From Bacillaceae bacterium IKA-2 (GTDB taxonomy: Bacteria > Bacillota > Bacilli > Bacillales > Anaerobacillaceae), in the NCBI GenBank assembly GCA_031761875.1, contig CP134492.1:3534001-3598000 (forward strand): a DNA stretch of 64,000 bases, given 5' to 3'. The notes under the pieces are model-generated. The model was not told the origin of the DNA. It saw nothing but the letters and a program-made list of their open reading frames with translations, and ran no database searches. This document shows, one piece after another, positions 40,594 to 48,836 of the stretch. Made by a program: the position numbers and the translations under genes. How positions within the stretch are numbered: position 1 is the stretch's first letter; every line of letters starts with the position of its first letter.

Positions 40594-40673
40594 AATGAAA
40601 AGTATATGATAATGTAAAGTAAGGCTGTTAGATAACTATAAACAAAGTGATTCTAGTTGTTTTACTTTACATT
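40586..40673. repeat. Left end of the RIT element
   Basis: The outer 45-bp inverted repeat contains AATGTAAAGTAAGGCTGTTA (40611-40630), and an inner inverted copy GTTTTACTTTACATT lies at 40659-40673. The outer and inner motifs together span 63 bp (40611-40673), the same distance as at the right end. They are likely recombinase-binding sites. Confidence 0.8.
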
Positions 40674-40682
40674 TTCAATGGC

Positions 40683-40720
40683 TATATTTAATATAGGCGA
40701 GGTCGCCTACGTTAAATATA
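40683..40720. repeat. Inverted repeat before the first recombinase
   Basis: TATATTTAA...TAGGCGA, then TCGCCTA...TTAAATATA, forming stems of 9 and 7 bp. It abuts the ribosome-binding site GGAGG (40721-40725) of the first recombinase gene. It may regulate expression or bind a protein. Confidence 0.6.
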
Positions 40721-40733
40721 GGAGGTTATGATT

Positions 40734-41981
40734 ATGGAACAAAAATATCAAACATTTGAACAACTGTCCTCAGAAGTAGTTAAATCCCTTCGGGATATGT
40801 CCTATTCCGAATCAAGGATAAGCCAATATCGTTCCGCGTGGCAAAAACTGGCTACTTTTATGGAAAACAATCAGATTGAGTATTATTCAGCGTCAGTAGG
40901 TGGAGCATTTATAGCTGACTTTATTGGTACTGGGAAATACGAGGAATTTAGCCATTGGGAAAAGAGCATAATCCGGTGTGTGGATGTTCTAACTGAATTT
41001 CAGTCTACAGGAACGTTCCAATACAGAAGGGCAAAGAAATCCTACCAATTTTATGGTTGCATCGGTAATCCTATGGTGGATTTCCTTAATCACCGAAAAT
41101 CTTTGGGTATTACAGAAAATACGCTTGGTCATTACCGATTAAATCTTCATCGCTTTCTTAGTTTTTTTAATGAAGAAGGAGTCATGGAAACCGAAGCAAT
41201 TAAAAAACAACACATTTTAGGATTTGTGAATCAGCTTGGTTTTTATACACCTGCAACGCGCCACAGCATGCTTACCACTTTACGTGGGTTTATGAGATAT
41301 CTACATGACAATGGGTATACAGGGATTGACTTTTCATACCTAATTCCAAAAGACAATTACAAGAAGCAATGTAAACTACCCACGACATATACGAAAAATG
41401 AAGTTGAATCATTAATCAATACTGTTGACAGAAGTAGCCCAAAAGGGAAGCGTGATGCTGCTATGATACTATTGGCTGCACGATTGGGATTGAGGGCTTC
41501 TGACATCTGTCTGTTGAAGTTTGAAAACATACACTGGGAAAAGAATACAATTACACTTGTTCAACAAAAGACTAAAAATAAGATTGAGCATCCACTTTTA
41601 ATAGAAATAGGAGAGGCTATTATCGATTATCTGAAGTATGGACGGCCTAAATCTGATCTTCCTTATGTCTTCCTACATGCAATCCCGCCATATAACTGCC
41701 TAAATAGATCGACTTTGCATAGCATTGTTACTTTTTATCTCCGTCGTGCTGGCATTAAAAACATAACAGAAAAGAAACATGGTCCTCATGCTTTGAGGCA
41801 CAGTCTTGCTGGGCAACTACTGGAACAAAAAATACCCATCCATGTTATATCAGAAGTGCTAGGTCACAAGAATACCGAAAGCACAAAAACTTATTTACGA
41901 ATAGACTTAACATCTTTGAGCCAATGCGCATTAGATGTTCCACTCTTAAAAACGCCATTTTATGCCAAGGAGGTGGAATGA
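40734..41981 (+). CDS. RIT tyrosine recombinase 1
   Basis: Site-specific recombinase of the integrase family, 415 residues. The catalytic set is present: Arg in ARLGLRASDI, HALRHS for the HxxR pair, LGHKNTESTKTYLRI for the last His and nucleophilic Tyr. The N-terminal part is a long SAM-like DNA-binding region. The start is ATG 40734, 8 nt after GGAGG; ATG 40728 is too close. Followed by recombinase 2 with an ATGA-type overlap. Confidence 0.88.
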   Translation: MEQKYQTFEQLSSEVVKSLRDMSYSESRISQYRSAWQKLATFMENNQIEYYSASVGGAFIADFIGTGKYEEFSHWEKSIIRCVDVLTEFQSTGTFQYRRAKKSYQFYGCIGNPMVDFLNHRKSLGITENTLGHYRLNLHRFLSFFNEEGVMETEAIKKQHILGFVNQLGFYTPATRHSMLTTLRGFMRYLHDNGYTGIDFSYLIPKDNYKKQCKLPTTYTKNEVESLINTVDRSSPKGKRDAAMILLAARLGLRASDICLLKFENIHWEKNTITLVQQKTKNKIEHPLLIEIGEAIIDYLKYGRPKSDLPYVFLHAIPPYNCLNRSTLHSIVTFYLRRAGIKNITEKKHGPHALRHSLAGQLLEQKIPIHVISEVLGHKNTESTKTYLRIDLTSLSQCALDVPLLKTPFYAKEVE

Positions 41982-42952
41982 TGCCGAACTATTGTGGTAT
42001 TTATGCTGGTTTAATCGAACAGTACATTGATTTCAAAAGAAACCTCGGTTACAAGTTTGTTGATGCCACTTACACACTTTCGTTATTTGACAGATTTACA
42101 ATAGATAATGCCGTATTAAAACTCGGTCTATCAAAGGAGATTGTTGATAAATGGAGTGAGAAGCGTCCAAATGAATCAGACAAGACACGTTATGCGAGGA
42201 TTCATTATATTGCAAAATTTTCCGCCTATTTAAATGATATGGGATATCCATCACATATACCGAGATTGCCTAAAAAGTACAGCAGTACGTTTGTACCACA
42301 TATTTTCTCGAAAAAGGAAGTGAATGCATTCTTCGATGCATGTGATACGCTTAAAGTTAATAGACGATTTGAAACAACTGTGTATGTACTCCCCGCTTTA
42401 TTTAGAATGCTATATGGCTGTGGCATCCGTATCAGCGAAGCGTTATCCCTAACATGTAAGGATGTTGATCTTGATGCAAAAAATATTATTGTCAGGGAAA
42501 CGAAAAACGGCAAAGACCGAATACTCCCATTATCTGAAACACTAACTGAGGTGTGTATTCAATATAGGAATGTTCGTCCCGGCAAATATGAACCGAAAGG
42601 TTATTTTTTTATCAAGAACAATGGGCAAAAATGTAATGCCAAGGCAATATATGAATGGTTCAGAAAAATACTCTGGAATGCAGGAATTCCACATGGTGGG
42701 AAGGGTTTTGGCCCAAGAATGCATGACTTTCGTCACACTTTCAGTGTACACTCTCTTGTGAAAATGTCAGAAGCTGGGCTAGATTTATACTACTCACTCC
42801 CAATATTATCAAAATATCTTGGGCATCAGTCATTAGAGGCTACAGATAAGTATGTAAGGCTAACATCTGACATGTACCCTGATTTAATTAGAGAAGTAGA
42901 TAACGTTTGTGCCTATGTATTTCCGGAGGTTGACCATTATGAAGCCGACTGA
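41981..42952 (+). CDS. RIT tyrosine recombinase 2
   Basis: 323-residue integrase. Arg in YGCGIRISEAL, HDFRHTFSVH, and LGHQSLEATDKYVRL with the nucleophile Tyr, so all catalytic positions are intact. AAGGAGGTGG ends 7 nt before ATG 41981; an ATG at 41978 overlaps the previous stop codon. It overlaps recombinase 3 by 14 bp. The chain of overlaps suggests the three proteins are made in a fixed ratio. Confidence 0.88.
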   Translation: MPNYCGIYAGLIEQYIDFKRNLGYKFVDATYTLSLFDRFTIDNAVLKLGLSKEIVDKWSEKRPNESDKTRYARIHYIAKFSAYLNDMGYPSHIPRLPKKYSSTFVPHIFSKKEVNAFFDACDTLKVNRRFETTVYVLPALFRMLYGCGIRISEALSLTCKDVDLDAKNIIVRETKNGKDRILPLSETLTEVCIQYRNVRPGKYEPKGYFFIKNNGQKCNAKAIYEWFRKILWNAGIPHGGKGFGPRMHDFRHTFSVHSLVKMSEAGLDLYYSLPILSKYLGHQSLEATDKYVRLTSDMYPDLIREVDNVCAYVFPEVDHYEAD

Positions 42953-43958
42953 TTTCTCTCGCTATCTGACAGGATTTCTTACAAAATACCTGCCAGGAGA
43001 AATGGGGTTCAGTATAAATACGATTGCCTCTTATAGAGACACATTTGTACTTTTCCTTACATTTATCAAGGATAAAAAAGGAATAAAAACAAATTCTCTG
43101 ACGCTGGGCATGATTAATAAGGAAATGGTTATTCACTTTCTTGACTGGATAGAAACAGAGCGTGGCTGTAGTACAGCCACAAGGAACGTCCGCCTTGCGG
43201 CATTACACTCTTTCTTCCAATATCTCCAGTATCAGAGCCCCGATAATCTTTTGGAATGGCAGAGAATCCTTGGAATCCGGGTTAAGAAAACAGAAACAAA
43301 ATCAATCAGTTACCTAACGCTTAATGGGATCAGACTACTTTTGGAAATGCCTGATCAGTCAACTAAAATAGGACGAAGAGATCTTGCTCTTTTGTCAATT
43401 ATGTATGAAAGCGGTGGAAGAGTACAGGAAATCATTGACCTCACTCCGTCACAAGTACGTTTTGACAGACCATGTACTGTAAAGTTAATTGGTAAGGGGA
43501 ATAAAGCCCGGATAGTCCCTCTGATGGATGCTCCGTTAGATTTATTAAATCGATATATGGATGAGCAGGGGCTGTTAAGTTTGTCAGCAAACATGTACCC
43601 ATTGTTCTGTAACAAAAGAGGAGAAAAACTGACCCGGGCAGGGGTGAATTACATACTAGATAAATATGCACGCAAGGCTCGTATTAAAGATCAAATATTA
43701 ATCCCAGAACGATTTAGCTGTCATTGTCTGAGACATTCAAAAGCTATGCACTTACTCCAAGCAGGAGTTAATCTCATATACATCCGTGATATACTAGGTC
43801 ACCGTTCTGTCCAAACAACTGAAATTTACGCTAAGGTAGATTCAAAACAAAAAAGAGAAGCAATTGAAAAAGCATATACAGATGTTGTACCAAAAGGTGC
43901 ACCTTCTTGGCAAAAAAGTGGAGATTTATTGGAATGGCTAAAAAGATTTGATAAATAA
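42939..43958 (+). CDS. RIT tyrosine recombinase 3
   Basis: 339-residue integrase with Arg in YESGGRVQEII, HCLRHSKAMHLL, and LGHRSVQTTEIYAKV with the Tyr. ATG at 42939 follows GGAGGT by 9 nt; the frame stays open 10 codons further upstream. Closest by eye to XerC/Tn554-like integrases. Together with recombinases 1 and 2 it forms the trio that gives RIT elements their name. Confidence 0.88.
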   Translation: MKPTDFSRYLTGFLTKYLPGEMGFSINTIASYRDTFVLFLTFIKDKKGIKTNSLTLGMINKEMVIHFLDWIETERGCSTATRNVRLAALHSFFQYLQYQSPDNLLEWQRILGIRVKKTETKSISYLTLNGIRLLLEMPDQSTKIGRRDLALLSIMYESGGRVQEIIDLTPSQVRFDRPCTVKLIGKGNKARIVPLMDAPLDLLNRYMDEQGLLSLSANMYPLFCNKRGEKLTRAGVNYILDKYARKARIKDQILIPERFSCHCLRHSKAMHLLQAGVNLIYIRDILGHRSVQTTEIYAKVDSKQKREAIEKAYTDVVPKGAPSWQKSGDLLEWLKRFDK

Positions 43959-43979
43959 AATAGTGTTTGCGTTGCAGAT

Positions 43980-44093
43980 AATGTAAAGTAAAACAGCGAG
44001 GGATCCTTTACTTACGGTTATTTAACAGCCTTACTTTACATTATCATATACTTTTCATTACCCTTCTAATGTAAAGCTTTGCATTAGAAGGGT
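43980..44093. repeat. Right end of the RIT element
   Basis: Inner motif AATGTAAAGTAAAAC (43980-43994), outer TAACAGCCTTACTTTACATT (44023-44042), and the mirror of the left repeat to 44067. Then AATGTAAAGCTTTGCATT (44068-44085) and AGAAGGGT (44086-44093). The block ACCCTTCT-AATG...CATT-AGAAGGGT (44060-44093) is a 34-bp palindrome with one mismatched pair. Confidence 0.8.
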
Positions 44094-44774
44094 CATGTGG
44101 AGGGCAGCGTGAAGATAATTAGGAACAAAGCATTTGCGTTAACTTATAAGTTTAAGACATTCGATGATGCACGTGAATACTTGAATACTATATTGATAGA
44201 ACTCAATAAAGACAGCACTATTTCTGAAGAAATAAAACATCTTCAACCTACAAAACCAAAGCTTGATCTTGCAACAGTTACAGTGCAAAAACCAAATAAA
44301 TATAGTTTTGTACGAGTTGATAACAACCACTATTCAGTACCGGAGTATCTTGTAGGACGCTTAATAACAATCAAGAAATATTACGACACAATAGGCTTTT
44401 ATTCAAACAACATACTCGTTTGTGAACACAAAAAAATAGATGGTACTAACGAGATAAGTATTAAAATTAAACATTACTTAAACTCATTAAACAAAAAACC
44501 AGGTGCAATCAAGAACTCCCACGCTCTAAAAAGCATACCAAGGTTAAAAGCCATCTATGATACTAATTTTAGCAGAAACAAGAAAAAATTCATAGAGATC
44601 ATTCAAGAAAATGATGATAAACCAATCGAAGAAATACTATTGATTCTAGAAACATACAATAAATCTCATATCGATATTATTCCATCTATGCACATAGATA
44701 AAACTGCACTTAGCAACATCGCTACAAGGCAAGTATCTAGATATAACGAATTATGTTTCTCGGAGGTGGAATAA
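44094..44774 (+). pseudogene. istA: IS21 transposase IstA, C-terminal part
   Basis: Continues the istA frame with HVEGSVKIIRNKAFA, which supplies the probable catalytic glutamate (HVE), and then the C-terminal beta domain (VRVDNNHYSVPEYLVG). A GTG at 44097 could start translation of the fragment, but GGAGG is absent. The stop codon at 44772-44774 is immediately followed by the istB ATG. Confidence 0.9.
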
Positions 44775-45521
44775 ATGCAAATACAAGAAATGGCCCATAT
44801 ACTAAAATTACCCTATATAAAAACCAATTATCAAATGCTTCTTGATGAAGCAAACCATACAAACATGACCCACCGAGAGCTGATAAGTCGTCTACTCGAA
44901 AGAGAATTAGAACTAAGGCTTGAGAATGGTTTAAAACATAGACTCAGAAGGGCTAAATTCCCTCTTAACAAGTACTTAGAAGACTTCGACAAGAGTAAGT
45001 ACCATAAGAAATTTATACCGAAATTCGAAGAACTAGAAACGTTGCAGTTCATTGAAAATAAAGAAAATATAATCTTAATAGGATCTCCTGGCTGCGGGAA
45101 ATCACATTATAGTATTGGGCTTGGTATTAAGGCGTGTTTGGAAGGCAAAAGTGTATTGTTTATCTCTGTACCTAACTTAATAATAGAGTTAAAAGAAGCA
45201 ATGAGTGAAAGCAAACTATCGCAATATAAAACCAAATTTGAAAAGTACAGTCTTGTCGTTTTAGATGAACTGGGATACGTATCATTTGACAAAATTGGTT
45301 GTGAAATACTATTTAATTTATTATCAAATAGAAACGATAAAGGATCAATAATCATAACAACAAACTTGGCTTTTGATCGCTGGGAAGAGATTTTTAAAGA
45401 CCCGATGCTTACTGGTGCAATTGTAGATAGACTTGCTCACAAATCACATATCTTAGATATTTCACGAGAAGTAAGTCACCGATTTGAAGAGACAATGTCA
45501 TGGCTAAAACCAACTAAATAA
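44775..45521 (+). CDS. istB: IS21 helper ATPase IstB
   Basis: AAA+ ATPase that assists IstA in target choice and strand transfer. The 248 residues have Walker A GSPGCGKSHY and Walker B YSLVVLDELGY; LANRNDKGSIIITTN-like sensor 1 (SNRNDKGSIIITTNLAF) follows. Length and motifs are typical. Directly after istA, with GGAGGTGG as ribosome site. Intact, so it could in principle help other IS21 copies in trans. Confidence 0.92.
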   Translation: MQIQEMAHILKLPYIKTNYQMLLDEANHTNMTHRELISRLLERELELRLENGLKHRLRRAKFPLNKYLEDFDKSKYHKKFIPKFEELETLQFIENKENIILIGSPGCGKSHYSIGLGIKACLEGKSVLFISVPNLIIELKEAMSESKLSQYKTKFEKYSLVVLDELGYVSFDKIGCEILFNLLSNRNDKGSIIITTNLAFDRWEEIFKDPMLTGAIVDRLAHKSHILDISREVSHRFEETMSWLKPTK

Positions 45522-45572
45522 GTGGACCTTTTTTCAACTGATTCGTGGACCGCTTTTGAGTTGACAAATACA

Positions 45573-46135
45573 GTATTCAAAATGTACTCAATAAGGTAAA
45601 TCGTTAAAGCAAGTGTAAAAAATAAAATAAGAAAATGTGTAAGTAGGATTGTTAAAAAATAACGATTTATTAATTCAGTGAAAAACATTGCAACGATAGC
45701 GAAATTAACTATGTATATAAATACTAAAAAATTTAATGGTATTGCCAATTTTTTTGATAGTGAAAAATGAATGAAGTTAGTGCCTATTAAGATCGTGAAA
45801 ATCCAGATAATTAAGACTTGAACAATTGTTATAGATAACCCTAAATCAACGCCTACTAAAATATAGCGAAAAAATAGTATAGCAATTAACAAGGTAACCC
45901 CAACTTTTCTGCCACCATATAAAGCTCCAACTATGAAAGGAATAATTCGCAAATCATAACTATGATCACCAAGGTCAATAAAAGGGAATTTTATACATAA
46001 GTAAATCGCAACCATCGCTATCGTTGAAATTAAAAAGTAGCGATATTTCTCTTCTAGCTTTCGATTCATACTGAAAACAAAATAGCTTAAAATACATACT
46101 AAGATTATTAGGACATTTAACAATAAATTAACCAA
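45573..46135 (-). pseudogene. Sensor histidine kinase paralogue, N-terminal membrane part (cut by IS21)
   Basis: Membrane sensor half of the interrupted kinase: about five hydrophobic helices with DLRIIPFIVGALYGGRKVGV, nearly the same as its intact neighbour (DLRIIPFMIGALYGGRKVAT). The frame continues past 45573 into the IS21 end and stops at 45476. See 38967-39681 for the rest. The original start is ATG 46135. Confidence 0.93.
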
Positions 46136-46543
46136 TGAATTCCCCCCCTTAGAACAGCTATGCTTCTCTAGAAGTAAAAATATCAGAACTGAACAGCACT
46201 AATACATTTATTTCAAAGAGGTACCACTCACAATAATAGCAAGAGATACCAGAAATAATATGCTATTTACCGCAGTCCAAATGGGTTAGTCAAGTCCAGT
46301 ACCACTTTTAAGCTAAAAGAAAACCGGTTGACTTTTACTGAAAACTTTTATCTATATTAATTATAACATTTTGTGGAAATTATCTACAAAATTTTTTTGA
46401 CCATTCAATGTCGATTTTTGTGTCAACTTGTCAAATTTACAAACTTTTTATCTAAACTAATATTTAAATCTGGAATTATAAGTAAAAAAGATAATTTACA
46501 CATATGTCGACAAAATAAAAGCTTTGCAATAAGCCAAGTTTTG
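46136..46543. other. Intergenic gap of about 408 bp
   Basis: Upstream of the broken kinase and downstream of the RraA-like gene. AT-rich, no ORF with a ribosome site, no dispersed repeat. A TTGACT near 46.33 kb has no -10 box at a suitable distance. Confidence 0.5.
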
Positions 46544-47161
46544 TTAAGATAACTGCTTTTTTATAAATGCTCTAGCTGCATCAGGATTATTTAAAACCCC
46601 TTCTTCTCGTTGTTGATCTTTTTTAAGCTTTTCCTGTGCTTTTTCAAAAATTTCTATAGCAATTTCCTGAGGAACGCACACGACACCATCTTCATCACCA
46701 ATAATGATGTCCCCAGGATGGATGACGGCATCACCACAAGAAATTGGTGCATTTACTTCACCTGACCCACGTTTGTCACTAGCTGCCGTTGTCACACCTT
46801 TACAAAATACCGGAAAGTCCATCTCTTTTATTGCTCCAATATCACGGACAACTCCGTCAATAACAATGCCTGCTAAACCAAGGGTACTTGCTAAACCGAT
46901 GACAAAATCACCAGCAACAGCATTGTTCATATAGCCTTTCGCATCAACTACTAAAACATCGCCTTGCTCCGCTTCTGCAATTCCTTTTAAAACAAGTTTA
47001 TTATCAGCAGCCCTAACTTTTACAGTTACTGCTTTACCCACTAGCTTTAAATATGAAGAAACAGGTTTAATAGATGAATCTAAATTGTTCATTCCATTTA
47101 AAGCATCTGATATCGCCGTAGTTGGAATCCCTTTAAATTTTTCACTTATTGATTTTGACAT
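46544..47161 (-). CDS. RraA-like protein (HMG/CHA aldolase family)
   Basis: About 205 residues. The fold is the RraA/4-hydroxy-4-methyl-2-oxoglutarate aldolase type: TTAISDALNG, the metal-site stretch GDFVIGLASTLGLAGIVIDG followed by VVRD, and HPGDIIIGDEDGVVCVP. In enterobacteria RraA inhibits RNase E; in other species relatives are retro-aldol enzymes or decarboxylases. In Bacillaceae, which lack RNase E, an enzyme is more likely. ATG 47161 or GTG 47164 both have GAAGGGGG upstream. Confidence 0.8.
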   Translation of the reverse strand: MSKSISEKFKGIPTTAISDALNGMNNLDSSIKPVSSYLKLVGKAVTVKVRAADNKLVLKGIAEAEQGDVLVVDAKGYMNNAVAGDFVIGLASTLGLAGIVIDGVVRDIGAIKEMDFPVFCKGVTTAASDKRGSGEVNAPISCGDAVIHPGDIIIGDEDGVVCVPQEIAIEIFEKAQEKLKKDQQREEGVLNNPDAARAFIKKQLS

Positions 47162-47249
47162 CACAAAATGCCCCCTTCAAACTATTTTTTTATTTAAGAT
47201 ACTTTCGCCAAAAAATCATAAAAACCTTTAAAATTTAACTTGGTTTTAG

Positions 47250-47347
47250 GGTGTCAGACACCATTTCGCTCTATTGGGTTTAGATTGTGAAATTTAAAGG
47301 TTGTAATTACTGCATTATCATGAATAATTCACAAGGTGTCTGACACC
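47250..47347. repeat. Second pair of GGTGTCWGACACC palindromes
   Basis: GGTGTCAGACACC (47250-47262) and GGTGTCTGACACC (47335-47347), 85 bp apart, between the RraA-like and cold-shock genes. Compare the pair at 34.6-34.75 kb. Confidence 0.6.
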
Positions 47348-47357
47348 TACATAAAAT

Positions 47358-47391
47358 AAAAAAACAGACTCGAATGATTCGAGTCTGTTAA
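47358..47391 (-). terminator. Terminator of the cold-shock gene
   Basis: AAAAAAACAGACTCGAATGATTCGAGTCTG: stem of 10 bp with an A run (T run on the minus strand) just past the stop codon. Confidence 0.85.
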
Positions 47392-47402
47392 TCGCTTTTC
47401 TA

Positions 47403-47603
47403 TTATGCTTTACGAACATTTATCGCTTGCGGACCACGTTGTCCATCTTCGATATCAAAACTTACATCTTGACCTTCATCTAATGATTTATAGCCCTCAC
47501 CTTCAATTGCTGAAAAGTGGACGAATACGTCATCTCCATTCTCACGCTCGATGAATCCAAAACCTTTTTCACTGTTAAACCATTTTACTTTACCTTGTTC
47601 CAT
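47403..47603 (-). CDS. Cold-shock protein (CspB/CspD family)
   Basis: 66-residue RNA/ssDNA chaperone. RNA-binding motifs are KGFGFI (RNP1) and VFVHF (RNP2), length exact for the family. AGGAGG precedes the ATG. Downstream of a long 5' leader that ends at a tandem repeat array. Which Csp orthologue it is cannot be decided. Confidence 0.95.
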   Translation of the reverse strand: MEQGKVKWFNSEKGFGFIERENGDDVFVHFSAIEGEGYKSLDEGQDVSFDIEDGQRGPQAINVRKA

Positions 47604-47691
47604 TTTGTTTGTTTCCTCCTAGGCATGTAGCACGTACATGAAATAGTAAATTTTATTGCTTTTAAAGTATTACCAAAAAAAAAAACTTTAT

Positions 47692-48244
47692 ACAAAGAAA
47701 AGCGCAAGCGCGTTGGTAGCCGCGAGTATGTTGGAGACTTATCATAAAGAGGCGCTTTTTGCCTCTGCATGATAAGTTGAAACATTCGAGCTGCTAGGCG
47801 CTGGAGCTAGACAAAGAAAAGCGCAAGCGCGTTGGTAGCCGCGAGTATGTTGGAGACTTATCATAAAGAGGCGCTTTTTGCCTCTGCATGATAAGTTGAA
47901 ACATTCGAGCTGCTAGGCGCTGGAGCTAGACAAAGAAAAGCGCAAGCGCGTTGGTAGCCGCGAGTATGTTGGAGACTTATCATAAAGAGGCGCTTTTTGC
48001 CTCTGCATGATAAGTTGAAACATTCGAGCTGCTAGGCGCTGGAGCTAGACAAAGAAAAGCGCAAGCGCGTTGGTAGCCGCGAGTATGTTGGAGACTTATC
48101 ATAAAGAGGCGCTTTTTGCCTCTGCATGATAAGTTGAAACATTCGAGCTGCTAGGCGCTGGAGCTAGACAAAGAAAAGCGCAAGCGCCTTGGTAGCCGCG
48201 AGTATGTTGGAGACTTATCATAAAGAGACGCTTTTTGCCTCAAT
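47692..48244. repeat. Tandem array of a 119-bp structured repeat
   Basis: Four identical 119-bp units and one truncated, slightly diverged unit. The unit is related to that at 1-360 but has ACTTATCAT/ATGATAAGT instead of ACTTACCAT/ATGGTAAGT, so the stem is kept by a paired change. The last unit ends inside the next gene's downstream region (about 48244, 6 bp before its stop codon). Confidence 0.9.
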
Positions 48245-48249
48245 TCCAC

Positions 48250-48705
48250 CTATTCGACTTTTCCATTTAAACGTCGTTGAAAATAAATAAAAATAGGCAA
48301 CGGAATGAGGATCCAACCAAAACTTTTTATCAAATTATTTTTTGCTTGTTCAATTGAGTTTTTGGTTTGCGATACGATCATCGCTTCATATTTTTTTTGC
48401 ATTTCTGCTTCTGAAAGTTGAACTTCCTCTTCCCCTTCTCGCATTGGTTTCTCCATACCACCCCATTGTTTATATTCTTCATATGATTGATGATATGGTG
48501 CTGGTGCAATTATATCCGCAACCGCCATAAATGCTGCAACACTGCCACCAATTGTCATCATTAACGTTGCAAATAAAACTAAATATACATAAACATTTTT
48601 TATCATTTCTTCTCCCCCTTTTTCTGAATTGCCTCTAGTCCCAGCAATTAATAAAACAAATAATACGATAATAATAACAGGGATAAGTACAAGAACTGAT
48701 GCCAA
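48250..48705 (-). CDS. Membrane protein, DUF5671-like
   Basis: 151 residues: one N-terminal hydrophobic segment (about 5-22), then a second part starting MIKNVYVYLVLFATLMMTIGG with MAVADIIAPAPYHQSYEEY, and a third near the C terminus. Resembles DUF5671 proteins from the stretch around AVADIIAP, as I recall it. Function unknown. The AAGGAGG ribosome site is good. Its 3' end touches the repeat array. Confidence 0.55.
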   Translation of the reverse strand: MASVLVLIPVIIIVLFVLLIAGTRGNSEKGGEEMIKNVYVYLVLFATLMMTIGGSVAAFMAVADIIAPAPYHQSYEEYKQWGGMEKPMREGEEEVQLSEAEMQKKYEAMIVSQTKNSIEQAKNNLIKSFGWILIPLPIFIYFQRRLNGKVE

Positions 48706-48779
48706 ATCAACCGCCTCCTTTTTTAAAAGTTATAAAGATTATTATTACTAATTAGACGTTTTAGTTAAAAAAAAAGTTA

Positions 48780-48812
48780 CAAAAATCTCAAGAATTTTCT
48801 TGAGATTTTTTT
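48780..48812. terminator. Terminator of the aldo/keto reductase gene
   Basis: AAAAAATCTCAAGAATTTTCTTGAGATTTTTTT, a stem of 10 bp with A/T runs, just past the reductase stop codon. Confidence 0.85.
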
Positions 48813-48836
48813 ATGTACTTTAATTCTGTGTAGTTT

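Larger units (their letters stand above)
40586..44093 (+). mobile_element. RIT-type element: three tyrosine recombinases between 45-bp inverted repeats
   Basis: Inserted into istA between the codons for KG and HVE. The 45-bp repeat at 40586-40630 is perfectly inverted at 44023-44067. The 8-bp AGAAGGGT occurs at both junctions (40586-40593 and 44086-44093); keeping one copy restores istA. Three overlapping integrase genes fill the interior, as in the recombinase-in-trio elements known from other bacteria. The right end carries an extra 26 bp (44068-44093) that with the repeat makes a near-perfect palindrome. Confidence 0.88.
39682..45572 (+). mobile_element. IS21-family element carrying an inserted recombinase trio
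   Basis: The element begins with TGT at 39682 and ends with ACA at 45572. The first 27 bp of the two ends match at about 17 positions, with AAAAG-GG-CCA conserved. Both sides have the 6-bp duplication GTATTC (39676-39681 and 45573-45578). It carries istA (interrupted) and istB on the plus strand, opposite to the kinase gene. Without the inserted 3.5-kb trio the element is about 2.4 kb, normal for IS21. Confidence 0.92.

Noticed and set aside
37693-46135. Three kinase genes instead of one intact and one broken
   Set aside because: The two fragments flank an IS21 with a 6-bp duplication and join in frame to the exact length of the paralogue.
46544-47161. RNase E inhibitor RraA
   Set aside because: Bacillaceae lack RNase E; the family is broader, so only the fold is named.
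47692-48244. CRISPR array or a repeat-protein gene
   Set aside because: Head-to-tail identical 119-bp units with no spacers. 119 is not a multiple of three, so the units cannot encode a uniform protein repeat.
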